Source: Pseudomonas sp. S04 (GTDB lineage: Bacteria; Pseudomonadota; Gammaproteobacteria; Pseudomonadales; Pseudomonadaceae). Taken from it: a DNA stretch of 64,000 bases. Below, one piece after another: positions 7,276 to 16,381 of the stretch. Each line of letters opens with the position of its first letter. Positions within the stretch are counted from its first letter, which is position 1. A program made the translations under genes and the position numbers. A model generated the notes under the pieces. It saw only the letters and a program-made list of their open reading frames with translations, made no database searches and was not told where the DNA came from. Location: the NCBI RefSeq assembly GCF_009834545.1, contig NZ_CP019427.1, positions 2,300,001 through 2,364,000 of the forward strand, in the 5' to 3' direction.

Positions 7276-8832
7276 TCAGATCTTCCGAGCTGATTTTTCC
7301 CAATAAGGCTGGCGCAGATCTTTCTTCAGCACCTTGCCCACCGGACTACGTGGCAGGCTGGTAGTGAAGTCGACCGACTTCGGTGCCATCACGCTGCCCA
7401 GCCTGGCCTTGCACAGCTCGATAAGCTCCTGCTCGGTGGTTTCCTGGCCTGGGTTGAGCTCGACCACGGCCTTGACGGCCTCACCCCATTTCTCATCGGG
7501 CACGCCAATCACGGCGCAGTCCTGAACGGCCGGATGTCCCCACAGCACTTGCTCGACCTGGCTGGGATAGACGTTGAAGCCGCCGGAAATGATCATGTCC
7601 TTTTTGCGATCGGTGAGGTGCAGATAGCCTTCGGCATCGATATGGCCGATGTCGCCGGTATGCAGCCAACCGTCGACGATGGTCTCGGCGGTCTTCTCCG
7701 GCTGCTTGTAGTAACCCTTCATGATCAGGTCGCCGCGCACGCATATTTCACCGGTTTCACCGCGCGGCAGGATCTGGTTGGTGTCGCTCATCACTTCGAC
7801 GCGGACCAGCGGGTTAGGGCGGCCGACCGAGGACAGGCGTTCGTCGTCGGCGAATTGGTCGCCCACCAGATGCTCGTCAGGACGAAAGTTGGCGATGCTG
7901 GCCGGTGCTTCGGTCTGACCATAGCCGCCGGTCATGACCGGGCCGAAAATCTCGATAGCTTTCTTCAGCTTGTCTACCGACATGGGGGCCGCGCCGTACA
8001 TCAGGTACTTCACCGAGGAGAAATCCAGCGTCTCGATACCGGGAATTTCCAACAGCCTGTAGATCACCGTTGGCGGCAGAAAGAGCTCGCTGACCCTGTG
8101 CTGCGCAATGGCGTTCAACATCAATGCCGGATCGGGTTTGGTAATGACCACTACAGTGCCACCTTGCGCCGTGCAGGGTACGGACAACAGGCCGGCAGTG
8201 TGGGTCATCGGTGCGGCGGCCATATTCACCGGCTTTTCACCATTGCGATAAGCACAGGTCAGCATGAAGTGGGCGATGAACGTCTGCACGCTGCGGTGGG
8301 TGTTCATCACGCCCTTTGGCGTGCCCGTAGTGCCACCAGTGGGTGAGACCGCCACCACGTCGTCCATGTCATAAGCGACTTCGGGACGGCTCGCCGGCTG
8401 GCCGGCACTCCATAGTTCCAACGAAGGTGCATCGACAGCATCGGCATCGATACAGATCCAGTGTTTGATCTTAGGCAGCCTGGACCGTAGCTCGGCGATG
8501 ATTTGCGCGAAATCGTTCTGGTAGAACATCACCTCGCAGTCGAATGCGTCGAGGATGTAGTGATTCTCTTCGCTCGAGTTGCGCGCATTGACTGGAATCC
8601 AAGTCATGTTGGCGCGCCATAGACCCAGTGTGCAGGCCCAGGCGGTGACGTCGTTACCTGACCAGACGGCACCCTTGGTTTCCTTCGGCAAGCCCAGTGC
8701 GAGCAGCTTGTTGGCGATGCGACACGAGAGCTCGCCGATTTCGTTGAAGGTGTAAGAGCGCTCGCCCTGGATGTAGGCGACCCCGGCAGGGTTGATGCCC
8801 CAGCCGCGATCGTAAAAGTCGATGATGGCCAT
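7276..8832 (-). CDS. AMP-dependent acyl-CoA synthetase
   Basis: A 518-residue class I adenylate-forming ligase that activates a carboxylic acid to its CoA thioester through an acyl-AMP. Motifs in order are the P-loop SPTGGTTGTPKGV (about 170), GGYGQTEAP (about 300), the hinge LHTGDIGHIDAEGYLHLTDR (about 395-415), KKDMIISGGFNVYP, and the catalytic Lys in PRSPVGKVLKKDLR. The ATG at 8832 has AGGAA upstream. It would supply the first step of the operon pathway. The substrate cannot be read from the sequence; the acid pocket is not obviously that of long-chain FadD enzymes. Confidence 0.9.
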   Translation of the reverse strand: MAIIDFYDRGWGINPAGVAYIQGERSYTFNEIGELSCRIANKLLALGLPKETKGAVWSGNDVTAWACTLGLWRANMTWIPVNARNSSEENHYILDAFDCEVMFYQNDFAQIIAELRSRLPKIKHWICIDADAVDAPSLELWSAGQPASRPEVAYDMDDVVAVSPTGGTTGTPKGVMNTHRSVQTFIAHFMLTCAYRNGEKPVNMAAAPMTHTAGLLSVPCTAQGGTVVVITKPDPALMLNAIAQHRVSELFLPPTVIYRLLEIPGIETLDFSSVKYLMYGAAPMSVDKLKKAIEIFGPVMTGGYGQTEAPASIANFRPDEHLVGDQFADDERLSSVGRPNPLVRVEVMSDTNQILPRGETGEICVRGDLIMKGYYKQPEKTAETIVDGWLHTGDIGHIDAEGYLHLTDRKKDMIISGGFNVYPSQVEQVLWGHPAVQDCAVIGVPDEKWGEAVKAVVELNPGQETTEQELIELCKARLGSVMAPKSVDFTTSLPRSPVGKVLKKDLRQPYWEKSARKI

Positions 8833-8853
8833 AAGTGGTTCCTGTGCCGGTAA

Positions 8854-9984
8854 TCAGAGTTTGGTAACGGTGGCACGGGCCAGGCCGCGTTCTTCCAGGA
8901 AACCGAGCAGATAGCGGTGTCCAAAAGCCTTGGAACCGGAAGCGAAGCCGACCTTGTTGGTGTCGTCGTCGAGCAGCCTGATCGCCGCCGCGGCCTGTAG
9001 GGCACCGGTGGAAATATAGGGTGTGACGCCATGCACGGTAGCGCGCACGGCAGCCAGGTGACCGCGGCCGATAGCGATGTCGACGCTGCGTTGCAAGGTG
9101 GTGCGTTCGCGGGGCGGCATGCTCGGCGTGGTGGCCTCTACCAGGCTCTTCACCACCGCGTCCTGCTGCTCCTTGGACAGGTGCTTGTATTCCGCTTCCC
9201 ACTTCTGGCTCAGGCCATGCACCATCGGCATCACATTGTTGTCGTAGAAACCGACCGCGGAGGTGCAGGCGCGCACGCGCGGATCATGCTCGAAGTAAAT
9301 TGGCAGCGAGGTTCCCCCCCAAGGCAGGCAGAAAACCGGCTGCATGAAGTTGGGGTCGACAATGTTGAACGAAGCGGTGGCTGGGTGCTGCACCAGCTTG
9401 TTTTCCCACAGGTAGAACTGCTCCCGGTGGAACAATTCGAAAATCGAGGCCGCCGAGCCCAGGCTGACCCCGGCGACATCACGCGGGCCGCGGCATAGGG
9501 CGGCGGTTTCCAGTACGTCGATGCCGGGGGTTTCCAGCGCCAGTTCGGCGGCGATCTCGGAGAAGCTGAACATGTAGGACAGCGATGGCGAAACCAGCAG
9601 GCCAGCCTGACGATAGAGCTCGCCAAATTGCTCGCGAACCTGACGGACGTAGCTTTGCTCGCCGGTGGTATCTATGTGGTGGCAGCCGGCCTTGAGCGCG
9701 GCCTCGACGGTGGTCAAACCGAAGTTGACGAAGGGGCCAACGGTGTTGCAGACCACTTTGGCCCCCTTGAAGGCGGCGCTCAGCGATTCGACGTTGTGCT
9801 CGGCCTCGATGATTTCATAGGTCGCGGACTCCAGGCGTACCACACGTTGCGCCATCATTTCCTGCGCGCGCTTGGCATCGCGCGCCACAGCGGTGAAGGG
9901 GATGTTCTGGTCGATCAGCCAGTCCATGGTCAGCATGCCGGTGTAGCCACTGGCGCCATAGACAACTACGGGATACTTAGCCAT
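8854..9984 (-). CDS. Saccharopine-dehydrogenase-like NAD(P) oxidoreductase
   Basis: A 376-residue protein with an N-terminal Rossmann fold (VVVYGASGYTGMLTMDWL) and the saccharopine dehydrogenase/trans-enoyl-reductase fold thereafter. Key stretches are VCNTVGPFVNFGLTTVEAAL and CHHIDTTGEQ. Lysine-pathway enzymes of this superfamily would not be expected in a beta-oxidation-like operon, so it is more likely a dedicated reductase or isomerase acting on a pathway intermediate. The ATG at 9984 is preceded by GGAGAC; an upstream TTG five codons earlier overlaps that site and is less likely. It lies between the acyl-CoA dehydrogenase and synthetase genes. Confidence 0.8.
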   Translation of the reverse strand: MAKYPVVVYGASGYTGMLTMDWLIDQNIPFTAVARDAKRAQEMMAQRVVRLESATYEIIEAEHNVESLSAAFKGAKVVCNTVGPFVNFGLTTVEAALKAGCHHIDTTGEQSYVRQVREQFGELYRQAGLLVSPSLSYMFSFSEIAAELALETPGIDVLETAALCRGPRDVAGVSLGSAASIFELFHREQFYLWENKLVQHPATASFNIVDPNFMQPVFCLPWGGTSLPIYFEHDPRVRACTSAVGFYDNNVMPMVHGLSQKWEAEYKHLSKEQQDAVVKSLVEATTPSMPPRERTTLQRSVDIAIGRGHLAAVRATVHGVTPYISTGALQAAAAIRLLDDDTNKVGFASGSKAFGHRYLLGFLEERGLARATVTKL

Positions 9985-10024
9985 TTCTATTGTCTCCAAA
10001 GTTTATTGTTAGTCGGGTTTGGGA

Positions 10025-11305
10025 TCAGTACTGGGGCCAGCCGTCTTCGTAGAGCTCCTGGACAAGGAAGCCAAGGCGGGTGGTGAGCATCATGTTCTCG
10101 CCGTCTTCGATCAGCGCGGCGCGGGCATCGCGGAACAACTTCTCCATGGGGTACTCGCGGGTCAGGCCGTTGCCGCCGAACATCTGCAAGGCATCGCTGA
10201 CTACGCGCATGGCCTCTTCGGTCACGGTGACCTTGCTGGAAGCCGTGGCACAGGGGTGCCCCTGCGGGGACAGGCGCGCATAGGCCAGGGAGCGGCGGGC
10301 GACAGCCCGGCAAAGCTCGACACGACGCATCATGTCGCCGATGCGGTAGCGGGTAAGCTGGTGGTTGATCAGCAGTTGGCCACCCTGCTTGCGCTCATGG
10401 CAGTAAGCCAGGGCCAGTTCGAAGGCGGAACGTGCCACGCCAGTGAACCATTGCGCCATGTGGGTGCCAGCGAACGACCAGGTCGAAACGACGTTGCCGT
10501 AGTACTCGTCCTGCAGGGCTACGGCGAAGCGCTTGGGAATCCGCACGTTGTCGAAATACACCTCGCCCTGGGGCAGGGCGCGCTGACCGATCTTCTCCAG
10601 TGGCTTGCCCTTGCTGACACCGGGCAAGTCCAGGGGCACGATTACAGAGATGCCATAGGGCAAGCCATTGGCATCGTAGAAGCCGTTGCCATAGTCGGCG
10701 GTCATGTAGGCCAGAGCCACCTGGGCCACCGCGCCGTTGGACACCCAGGCCGAGCACTGGCCGTTAATGACGATCTCGTGCTCGCCGACCTTGGCGAAGA
10801 GATTGCCCTTGTTGCCTAACTGCCCCGGCACCCAGTCGCGCTGCATGTCGAAGGCGCCGGCGTCAGTACCCTTGTCCGGATGGGTAATCATCCAGCAGCC
10901 GATTTTCCCGGCACTCAGATCGATCAGCTCCTGGTTCCCTACGGCTTTGGCCATCTCGTTCGGGAAGGTGCTGACGCCCAGGGAAACCGCCAGGCCGGCA
11001 TCGCCCCAGCCCATTTCCTCGCCGATCATGGATTCGACGCGTACAGCCGTTTCCGGCGGCAGTTCGGCCAGCAGATCGGAATCCAGGCCCAGCTTGGCGG
11101 CTTCGCTGAACACGCTGTAGTACGGCGAGCCGGGGGCGACCACCTGCTCTGCGGTCATCTTGTCGAGTTCCTGACCCAGGGGGCGCATGAAATCCTTGGC
11201 AAAGCGATGCACGCTGTCCTGGATGCCGCGCTCGACCTCGTTCAGGGGCGTTTCAAAGCCGGTTATTGAAATGTCAGGCAGGTTGATCCGGTTACTTAGT
11301 TTCAT
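10025..11305 (-). CDS. Acyl-CoA dehydrogenase family flavoenzyme
   Basis: A 426-residue FAD enzyme that should introduce an alpha-beta double bond into an acyl-CoA. The three ACAD domains are visible. The N-terminal helical part is followed by the middle beta domain, with GCWMITHPDKGTDAGAFDM and AWVSNGAVAQVAL. The C-terminal domain contains the family signature DALQMFGGNGLTREYPMEKLFRDAR. The catalytic base is not obvious without alignment. The ATG at 11305 has GAGG seven bases upstream. It is the second gene of the operon, 61 bases after the NmrA-like gene. The ends around residues 30-110 differ from fatty-acid ACADs, which suggests a branched or cyclic substrate. Confidence 0.9.
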   Translation of the reverse strand: MKLSNRINLPDISITGFETPLNEVERGIQDSVHRFAKDFMRPLGQELDKMTAEQVVAPGSPYYSVFSEAAKLGLDSDLLAELPPETAVRVESMIGEEMGWGDAGLAVSLGVSTFPNEMAKAVGNQELIDLSAGKIGCWMITHPDKGTDAGAFDMQRDWVPGQLGNKGNLFAKVGEHEIVINGQCSAWVSNGAVAQVALAYMTADYGNGFYDANGLPYGISVIVPLDLPGVSKGKPLEKIGQRALPQGEVYFDNVRIPKRFAVALQDEYYGNVVSTWSFAGTHMAQWFTGVARSAFELALAYCHERKQGGQLLINHQLTRYRIGDMMRRVELCRAVARRSLAYARLSPQGHPCATASSKVTVTEEAMRVVSDALQMFGGNGLTREYPMEKLFRDARAALIEDGENMMLTTRLGFLVQELYEDGWPQY

Positions 11306-11366
11306 GATGGGCCTCGTCATATCACTCGGTTTTTCTTATGGCCTGCACTTTGGTTTTCGAGATGCG

Positions 11367-12341
11367 TCAGGCGTCGGCCGGCAGTTCGCCGGCGGCGATC
11401 AGCGTGGCGCGCGTGGCCTCGACGAAGGGCTCAACGGTGTCGACGAACAGCTCTTGCAGCGGCGTCCCCTTGAACTCGGGGAGGAAGGTCTTGTTCCAGT
11501 GGCCGCACAGCGACATGCCCGCTGGGGTATCGACCATGGCGACGCCGATCGCCAGCAGGGTCTGGATGGCACCGGGACGGGAAGCCGCGTAGGCTGCGCG
11601 CCACTGCTCGGGCGTCAACTCGTTACGCTCGATCGGGCGCCCCATGGCTTGTTCGCGCGCGGCCAGCAGCTCGTTCCACGAACACCAGGCCGTGGCCGCG
11701 ACTGGACAGATCGCATTGCGCGAGGCCGGGTGGGCCAGCACATGCGCAATGATGCGACCGACATCCGCGCCGGTCGACCAGGCCAGCTTGACGTCGGGAT
11801 CGCCCATCACCATCACCGGCTCGAGCATGTAGTACTCGATCCAGGCACCAGCCGGAATGATGGTGTAGTCCATGCCGGCCAATTCGATCATGCGCCGGAT
11901 GAACGCCTTCTGCCGGGCCATCAAGCGGTGCGTGGTGTCGGTTTGCCAGAACTGTTCGAATTCGTAGATCGCGCCGTACTCGGATGGCACGAAGCGTTCG
12001 ACCCCGGCTTCCTTGGCGGCAAAGATCAGCGGCATCTGCGATTCGGTTGCATAGAGCGGCACGCAGGACACCAGGTAGTCGGTGCCGCGCAGCGCCGGGA
12101 CCAGCGCTTCGGTAACGGTGACGTCGACCTCCTTGATGGTCACGCCCTGACGCGCCCATTCGGCGTACTGCAGCTGTTTTTGCGCCTCACTCTTGCTGAT
12201 GCCCGACGATGAGCGTTCCACCTGGCCGGAGCGGCGCGCCAGCACATTGATATTGACCAGGCCCTGGCGAATGAACTCATTGACGCAAGCGACGCCGGCG
12301 GTCCCGGTGGCGCCGAATACAGTGACGGTCTTCTTGCTCAT
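11367..12341 (-). CDS. NmrA/isoflavone-reductase-like NAD(P)-binding protein
   Basis: A 324-residue atypical short-chain dehydrogenase. It opens with the dinucleotide motif TVTVFGATGTAGVACVNEF and has FVPSEYGAIYEF in place of a normal YxxxK motif, as in the NmrA and isoflavone reductase group. Members either reduce phenylpropanoid/lignan-type compounds or act as redox sensors. The ATG at 12341 has AGGAG seven bases upstream. It is the first gene of the seven-gene leftward operon and faces the divergent AraC regulator across about 155 bases. A redox step specific to the pathway substrate is the most likely role. Confidence 0.82.
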   Translation of the reverse strand: MSKKTVTVFGATGTAGVACVNEFIRQGLVNINVLARRSGQVERSSSGISKSEAQKQLQYAEWARQGVTIKEVDVTVTEALVPALRGTDYLVSCVPLYATESQMPLIFAAKEAGVERFVPSEYGAIYEFEQFWQTDTTHRLMARQKAFIRRMIELAGMDYTIIPAGAWIEYYMLEPVMVMGDPDVKLAWSTGADVGRIIAHVLAHPASRNAICPVAATAWCSWNELLAAREQAMGRPIERNELTPEQWRAAYAASRPGAIQTLLAIGVAMVDTPAGMSLCGHWNKTFLPEFKGTPLQELFVDTVEPFVEATRATLIAAGELPADA

Positions 12342-12467
12342 GCTGTTCTCCTGGCTGATATCAGTCATGCGGGCGAGCGGTTGTGCCTGCCTCGCATTAA
12401 GGCGAGTCGCGGAATATTTGGCCGATTATTGTTCTTCCCGACATCGACAACTCACCTGAAAAGCGGT

Positions 12468-12485
12468 CATATTTGTCAAAATATG
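12468..12485. promoter_or_regulatory. Inverted repeat in the NmrA/AraC divergent region
   Basis: CATATTT (12468-12474) and AAATATG (12479-12485) are perfect 7-bp arms around GTCA. The repeat lies 12 bases before the chosen AraC start, in the intergenic region that must hold both divergent promoters. A second small repeat, CTCGC-N6-GCGAG, is at 12391-12406. Either could bind the regulator. Confidence 0.45.
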
Positions 12486-12496
12486 CTCATCCCGAG

Positions 12497-13357
12497 ATGC
12501 CCATGAATCCGCAGCAACAGGTCCATGAAACACTGGGATTGCCCTTGCTGGGCGGCCTGGTGTGCAGGGAAATCCCCTTGTATGCGGAGCGCTACTTCCT
12601 GCATACGACTGATCTATCCGTCCCGCCCGTTGACTTCATGGCCCTGTTGACCCAGTTCGGTGGCTCGCGGGCGGATGAGGGGGCAGGGGGCGAGTTGCGC
12701 TCAACCTCGATGCCCCGCTTGTCGATGCTGCTGCCTGCAGGTTGTGCCACTCAATGGCACTATTCCGGCAGCATTGATTTCGCGGTCTTTTATCTGCCCG
12801 AGCGCACTGATGGCGTGTTTCGACAATTGCGTGAACTATGCGCTGGCACGCAGGCACCATTGCCCGTCAGTGATGGCTTGGTGAGCGCAGCGGCCCGGCA
12901 ATTGATGGATGAGCTAAGTCTTGGGAAAGGGGCTGATCAGGGGTTCATGACAAGATTGGCCATGGTCATGCTGGAGCAGGTGTATCGTGCGCTACGAGTT
13001 GACGCGAGCAGAGGTATTTATCCGCCGCATATTCATCTGGCGCGCCTGCATACAGTACTAGTCTTCATTCGCGAGCATCTGGGGCAGGAACTCTCGATCA
13101 GCACGCTGGCTGGCCAGGCGGGTGTCAGCCCGGCTCATTTCCGACGGCTGTTTCAGCGTGCCATGGGTATGCCGCCCCATCGCTATGTGATGAATCTACG
13201 ACTGGAACATGCACGTGATCTGCTCATGCAGACCGATCTACCCATTTTGCATGTGGCACTGGAGTGTGGCTTCAGCTCCCAGAGCCACCTGACTGCAGCG
13301 TTCAAGGTTGCGCACGCCAGTACACCGGCCGAATACAGAGCCCTGGCTGGACGGTAG
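12497..13357 (+). CDS. AraC-family transcriptional regulator
   Basis: A protein of about 286 residues with a variable N-terminal sensor part and a C-terminal double helix-turn-helix. The segments SISTLAGQAGVSPAHFRRLFQR and LPILHVALECGFSSQSHLTAAF are the two DNA-binding elements. It is divergent from the catabolic operon and 180 bases upstream of a second regulator, so it probably activates the operon in response to a pathway compound. The start is uncertain: ATGs occur at 12497 and 12503 and a TTG at 12473, none with a strong ribosome-binding site. Confidence 0.88.
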   Translation: MPMNPQQQVHETLGLPLLGGLVCREIPLYAERYFLHTTDLSVPPVDFMALLTQFGGSRADEGAGGELRSTSMPRLSMLLPAGCATQWHYSGSIDFAVFYLPERTDGVFRQLRELCAGTQAPLPVSDGLVSAAARQLMDELSLGKGADQGFMTRLAMVMLEQVYRALRVDASRGIYPPHIHLARLHTVLVFIREHLGQELSISTLAGQAGVSPAHFRRLFQRAMGMPPHRYVMNLRLEHARDLLMQTDLPILHVALECGFSSQSHLTAAFKVAHASTPAEYRALAGR

Positions 13358-13539
13358 CGGGTTCTTTGGCGTAGCGAGCAGGTCACTGTGCCGAAAGTAC
13401 GCAAGCGGCTTGTGTTGGATTGCACCGGTGTTCAAGTCATCGGACTATTCCATGGTAGTGTTCGGCCGTTTGGAACTGTATCCAGCGATCTTCAGACGCT
13501 CCTTGGGTAAGCGTCGCTCAACCACTCAGGTCTGAAACA

Positions 13540-16206
13540 ATGGACTGCATAGAGCCCCAACTGATCCTCAAAACGACACCGCCGCGTAGTCAGAAATCAG
13601 CACGGATGCGAAACCGCCTGGGTCTCCATACCCAGGAACTGACCGACAAAGTGGTGATCGCCGTTCAAGCGCCGGCAGGCTTTGGCAAAACTTTTCTGCT
13701 GACCCAGTGGCGCCGTGAATGTTTATCTCACGGCGCCGTGGTGGCCTGGATGACGCTGGATGCACAGGATGATAGTGCGCGTTTTGTTCAGGGGCTGGGA
13801 GTTGCCATGGCAATTGGCAGCGGTCGGCCGTCGTTTGCCCGCGCATTCGAGCCTATTGCGGGACTGGGGCGTGACGAACAGGAAGGGCTGACGCAGTGGT
13901 TGGCGGAAGTGGCTGATCTGGGTAGTGAAACCGTGTTGATTCTGGATGAAGCGGATACCTTGCCCGAGCTGACGATCCGTCACTCCCTGACGTACCTGTT
14001 GCACAACGCGCCGGCCAATTTGCGCATCATCATGGCCTCTCGCGCACGGTTGAATCTGCAAGTGACGGACCTCGCGGCAAGAGGGCTTTTCACGACGATC
14101 ATGACAGCAGCTTTACGACTGAATGTGGAAGAGGCGCTCGCCATCCTCAATGACCGTTTCGGTGCAAGGGTCGATGCCGACCTCTGCGTGCGGCTGCACG
14201 AGATAACCGAAGGTTGGCCGCTTGGCCTGCAATTAGCGATTTCGGCGTTGGAGAAGAGCCCGAATCGGAGTGCTGCAGTCGAAGAGTTGTCGACTTGTCT
14301 GGGGGATATCCAGCGTTATTTCGTCGACAGTCTGCTCGCACATCTTCGGGAGGAGCAGGTTCGCTTTCTGACCGGCATTGCATTGTTGGAAATAGTCCAG
14401 CCCTTGTTATGCGAAGCGCTGACGGGTAACGCTCGCTCGGGTGAATTGCTGAAGGAATTGTGTGCCTCGACACCGATTTTTGTTGAAAGTATCGACAGTG
14501 ACTGGGTGCGCATCCATCCGTTGGCGCGGGAATTTCTGCTCGGCCGTTTTGCCGACTTGCCGTTGGAGGAGCGGCAGGGTTATCACCGGCGTGGCGCTGT
14601 GTGGCTGGAACAACACGGATTCCTGGAGCAGGCCGCCCGGCAATATCTGTTGGCCGGCATGCCCCAACCGGCCTATACGTTGATCGGCAAATGCCTGTAC
14701 GAAGTCATGTTGCAAGGGCAGTTCAGCCGGGTGCTGGAGTGGGTCGAGGAGCTTGGCCCCGCTGACGTGTTGTCGCATCCGCGCATCTGCCTGGCGGCGG
14801 CCTGGACATTGGCATTGGGAGAACGTCAGGCAGAAGCGGCGCAATTGATTGCTGCTATTGAACAGCATCCGTCCGCCGACGAGGCGACACGTTGTGAAGC
14901 TGCCGCCATCGCTGCCGCAGCCGCCTACTTTGCGGATCGTCCGGATGAATCGCATGGACTCATCATGCCTTGGGTCGATCGATTGCCTTCGTTCTCGAGC
15001 AAGGTGCAAGCCATTGTCGCGACCCAGGTCGCCCGTCTGACGCTATTGCAGGGACAACCGGAGAAAGCCCGGCGAATCTTTCAGCGAGCAGCGCTTTACG
15101 CGGGTAGTCCTGGCCTTGATGCCGTACGCGGGTATGGCGAGTGGGTGGTCGGCCTTGCTTATTTATACGAGGGTCGAATGGTGTCGGCGCGCACGGCGTT
15201 GCACGACAGCCTGTTGCATGCCGAACGGGACATCGGTCGGCGCAGTCCGGTGGCGGTCATGTTAGCGAGCGCTCTGGCGACGGTGTTGCTGGAACAGGGG
15301 GAAGTCCAGGAGACCGCTACGGTGCTGGCGAACAGGCTGGATATCGTTGAGCGATTGGCCTCCCCCGATGCCATTGTGCAGGGTTTCCTCGCCGCCTCTC
15401 GACTGGCCTCGCTCCAGGGGCAGGGGCATCGCGGGCAGGATTTGCTCGAGGCGTTATTCGCCCTTGGAGAAGAGCGAAATATTCCACGATTTTGCATTGC
15501 CTCCCTGGGAGAGCAAATACGCCTGCATGCCTTGCAGGGACGCAGCGATACCTGCCAGGCATTATGGCGACGACTGGACAGTTTCACGCCGGTTATTGCC
15601 CGTGAGCGAGCAGGGTTGCTGGGTCCGGAGCTGGACTTGCTGGCCGGGGTAGCCAACGCTTATGCCTTACTGGCCCAACGTGACTGGGAGGCGATGCTGG
15701 CGGTGCTGGACAAGGTTGGCGAAACAGCCGAACACCTGCGTCGTGGGCGAGACATCGTACAGATCAAGCTGCTCAGGGCACTGGCACTGCGGGCGACGGG
15801 GCAGGGTGGCACTGACTATTTGCTGGAGGCTGTCAGCCTCGCGCAAGAAAACGGTATGTTACGCGTGGTGCAGGACACCCATCCGGACCTGATCAAATGG
15901 GAGCGGACGCTTCAGGGTGAAACGGTCCCATTGCTTACGGCGACCGCTACGCCCGCACCTGTTGCGCGACCGGAACCCACCCCATTGAGCGTGTCCGCGA
16001 GTCGTCTCCTGACGCCCAAGGAACGCGAGGTGTTGCAGCTATTGGCTCGCAACCTGTCCAACAAGCAAATCGCCCTGGCGCTGAATGTCGGCGAGGAAAC
16101 CGTGAAGTGGCACTTGAAAAACCTGTTTGGAAAATTCCAGGCCGGTACCAGACAGCATGTTGTCGCGCGTGCATACATGCTGGGAATTCTCGAGACAGCG
16201 GGCTGA
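13540..16206 (+). CDS. MalT-type large LuxR-family regulator
   Basis: An 888-residue signal-transducing ATPase of the MalT/AlkS/AcoK group. The N-terminal NTPase has Walker A APAGFGKT (44-51) and a Walker B-like VLILDEADTLPE (about 130-140). A winged-helix and a long TPR-like middle region follow. The C-terminal LuxR helix-turn-helix is LLTPKEREVLQLLARNLSNK then QIALALNVGEETVKWHLKNL. Such regulators oligomerise on an inducer and ATP. It is followed by the second thiolase and the DUF1302/DUF1329 set on the same strand, which are its likely targets. AlkS-type proteins often govern alkane, terpene or ester catabolism. Confidence 0.92.
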   Translation: MDCIEPQLILKTTPPRSQKSARMRNRLGLHTQELTDKVVIAVQAPAGFGKTFLLTQWRRECLSHGAVVAWMTLDAQDDSARFVQGLGVAMAIGSGRPSFARAFEPIAGLGRDEQEGLTQWLAEVADLGSETVLILDEADTLPELTIRHSLTYLLHNAPANLRIIMASRARLNLQVTDLAARGLFTTIMTAALRLNVEEALAILNDRFGARVDADLCVRLHEITEGWPLGLQLAISALEKSPNRSAAVEELSTCLGDIQRYFVDSLLAHLREEQVRFLTGIALLEIVQPLLCEALTGNARSGELLKELCASTPIFVESIDSDWVRIHPLAREFLLGRFADLPLEERQGYHRRGAVWLEQHGFLEQAARQYLLAGMPQPAYTLIGKCLYEVMLQGQFSRVLEWVEELGPADVLSHPRICLAAAWTLALGERQAEAAQLIAAIEQHPSADEATRCEAAAIAAAAAYFADRPDESHGLIMPWVDRLPSFSSKVQAIVATQVARLTLLQGQPEKARRIFQRAALYAGSPGLDAVRGYGEWVVGLAYLYEGRMVSARTALHDSLLHAERDIGRRSPVAVMLASALATVLLEQGEVQETATVLANRLDIVERLASPDAIVQGFLAASRLASLQGQGHRGQDLLEALFALGEERNIPRFCIASLGEQIRLHALQGRSDTCQALWRRLDSFTPVIARERAGLLGPELDLLAGVANAYALLAQRDWEAMLAVLDKVGETAEHLRRGRDIVQIKLLRALALRATGQGGTDYLLEAVSLAQENGMLRVVQDTHPDLIKWERTLQGETVPLLTATATPAPVARPEPTPLSVSASRLLTPKEREVLQLLARNLSNKQIALALNVGEETVKWHLKNLFGKFQAGTRQHVVARAYMLGILETAG

Positions 16207-16251
16207 TGCGAACTCACCACCCGAGGTGATCCGTTCGGATCATCTTTCAAT

Positions 16252-16311
16252 CCCCCCCCCCGCCCCCCAAAAAAAATCGATTTCCTGCCGCCCCCCCAGT
16301 CAATGGGGGGG
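16252..16311. repeat. Homopolymer-rich tract and G/C hairpin
   Basis: The stretch contains C10, G, C6, A8 (16252-16276), then C7-AGTCAAT-G7 (16291-16311), a perfect 7-bp G/C hairpin followed by TTCGCTTTT. It may act as the terminator of the MalT-type gene. The long C and A runs are prone to slippage, in the cell or in sequencing. Confidence 0.6.
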
Positions 16312-16381
16312 TTCGCTTTTCGACTTCGCAATAGTCTGACCCCACAAATGCGCCAACGTATCGGCGAGTGGGAGCAGGTTT

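Noticed and set aside
8854..9984. A lysine-biosynthesis saccharopine dehydrogenase
   Set aside because: The operon context is CoA-dependent catabolism and no lysine-pathway partner is present; only the fold is shared.
16252..16311. A CRISPR or phage-like repeat array
   Set aside because: The repetition is only homopolymer runs and one hairpin; there are no repeat-spacer units.
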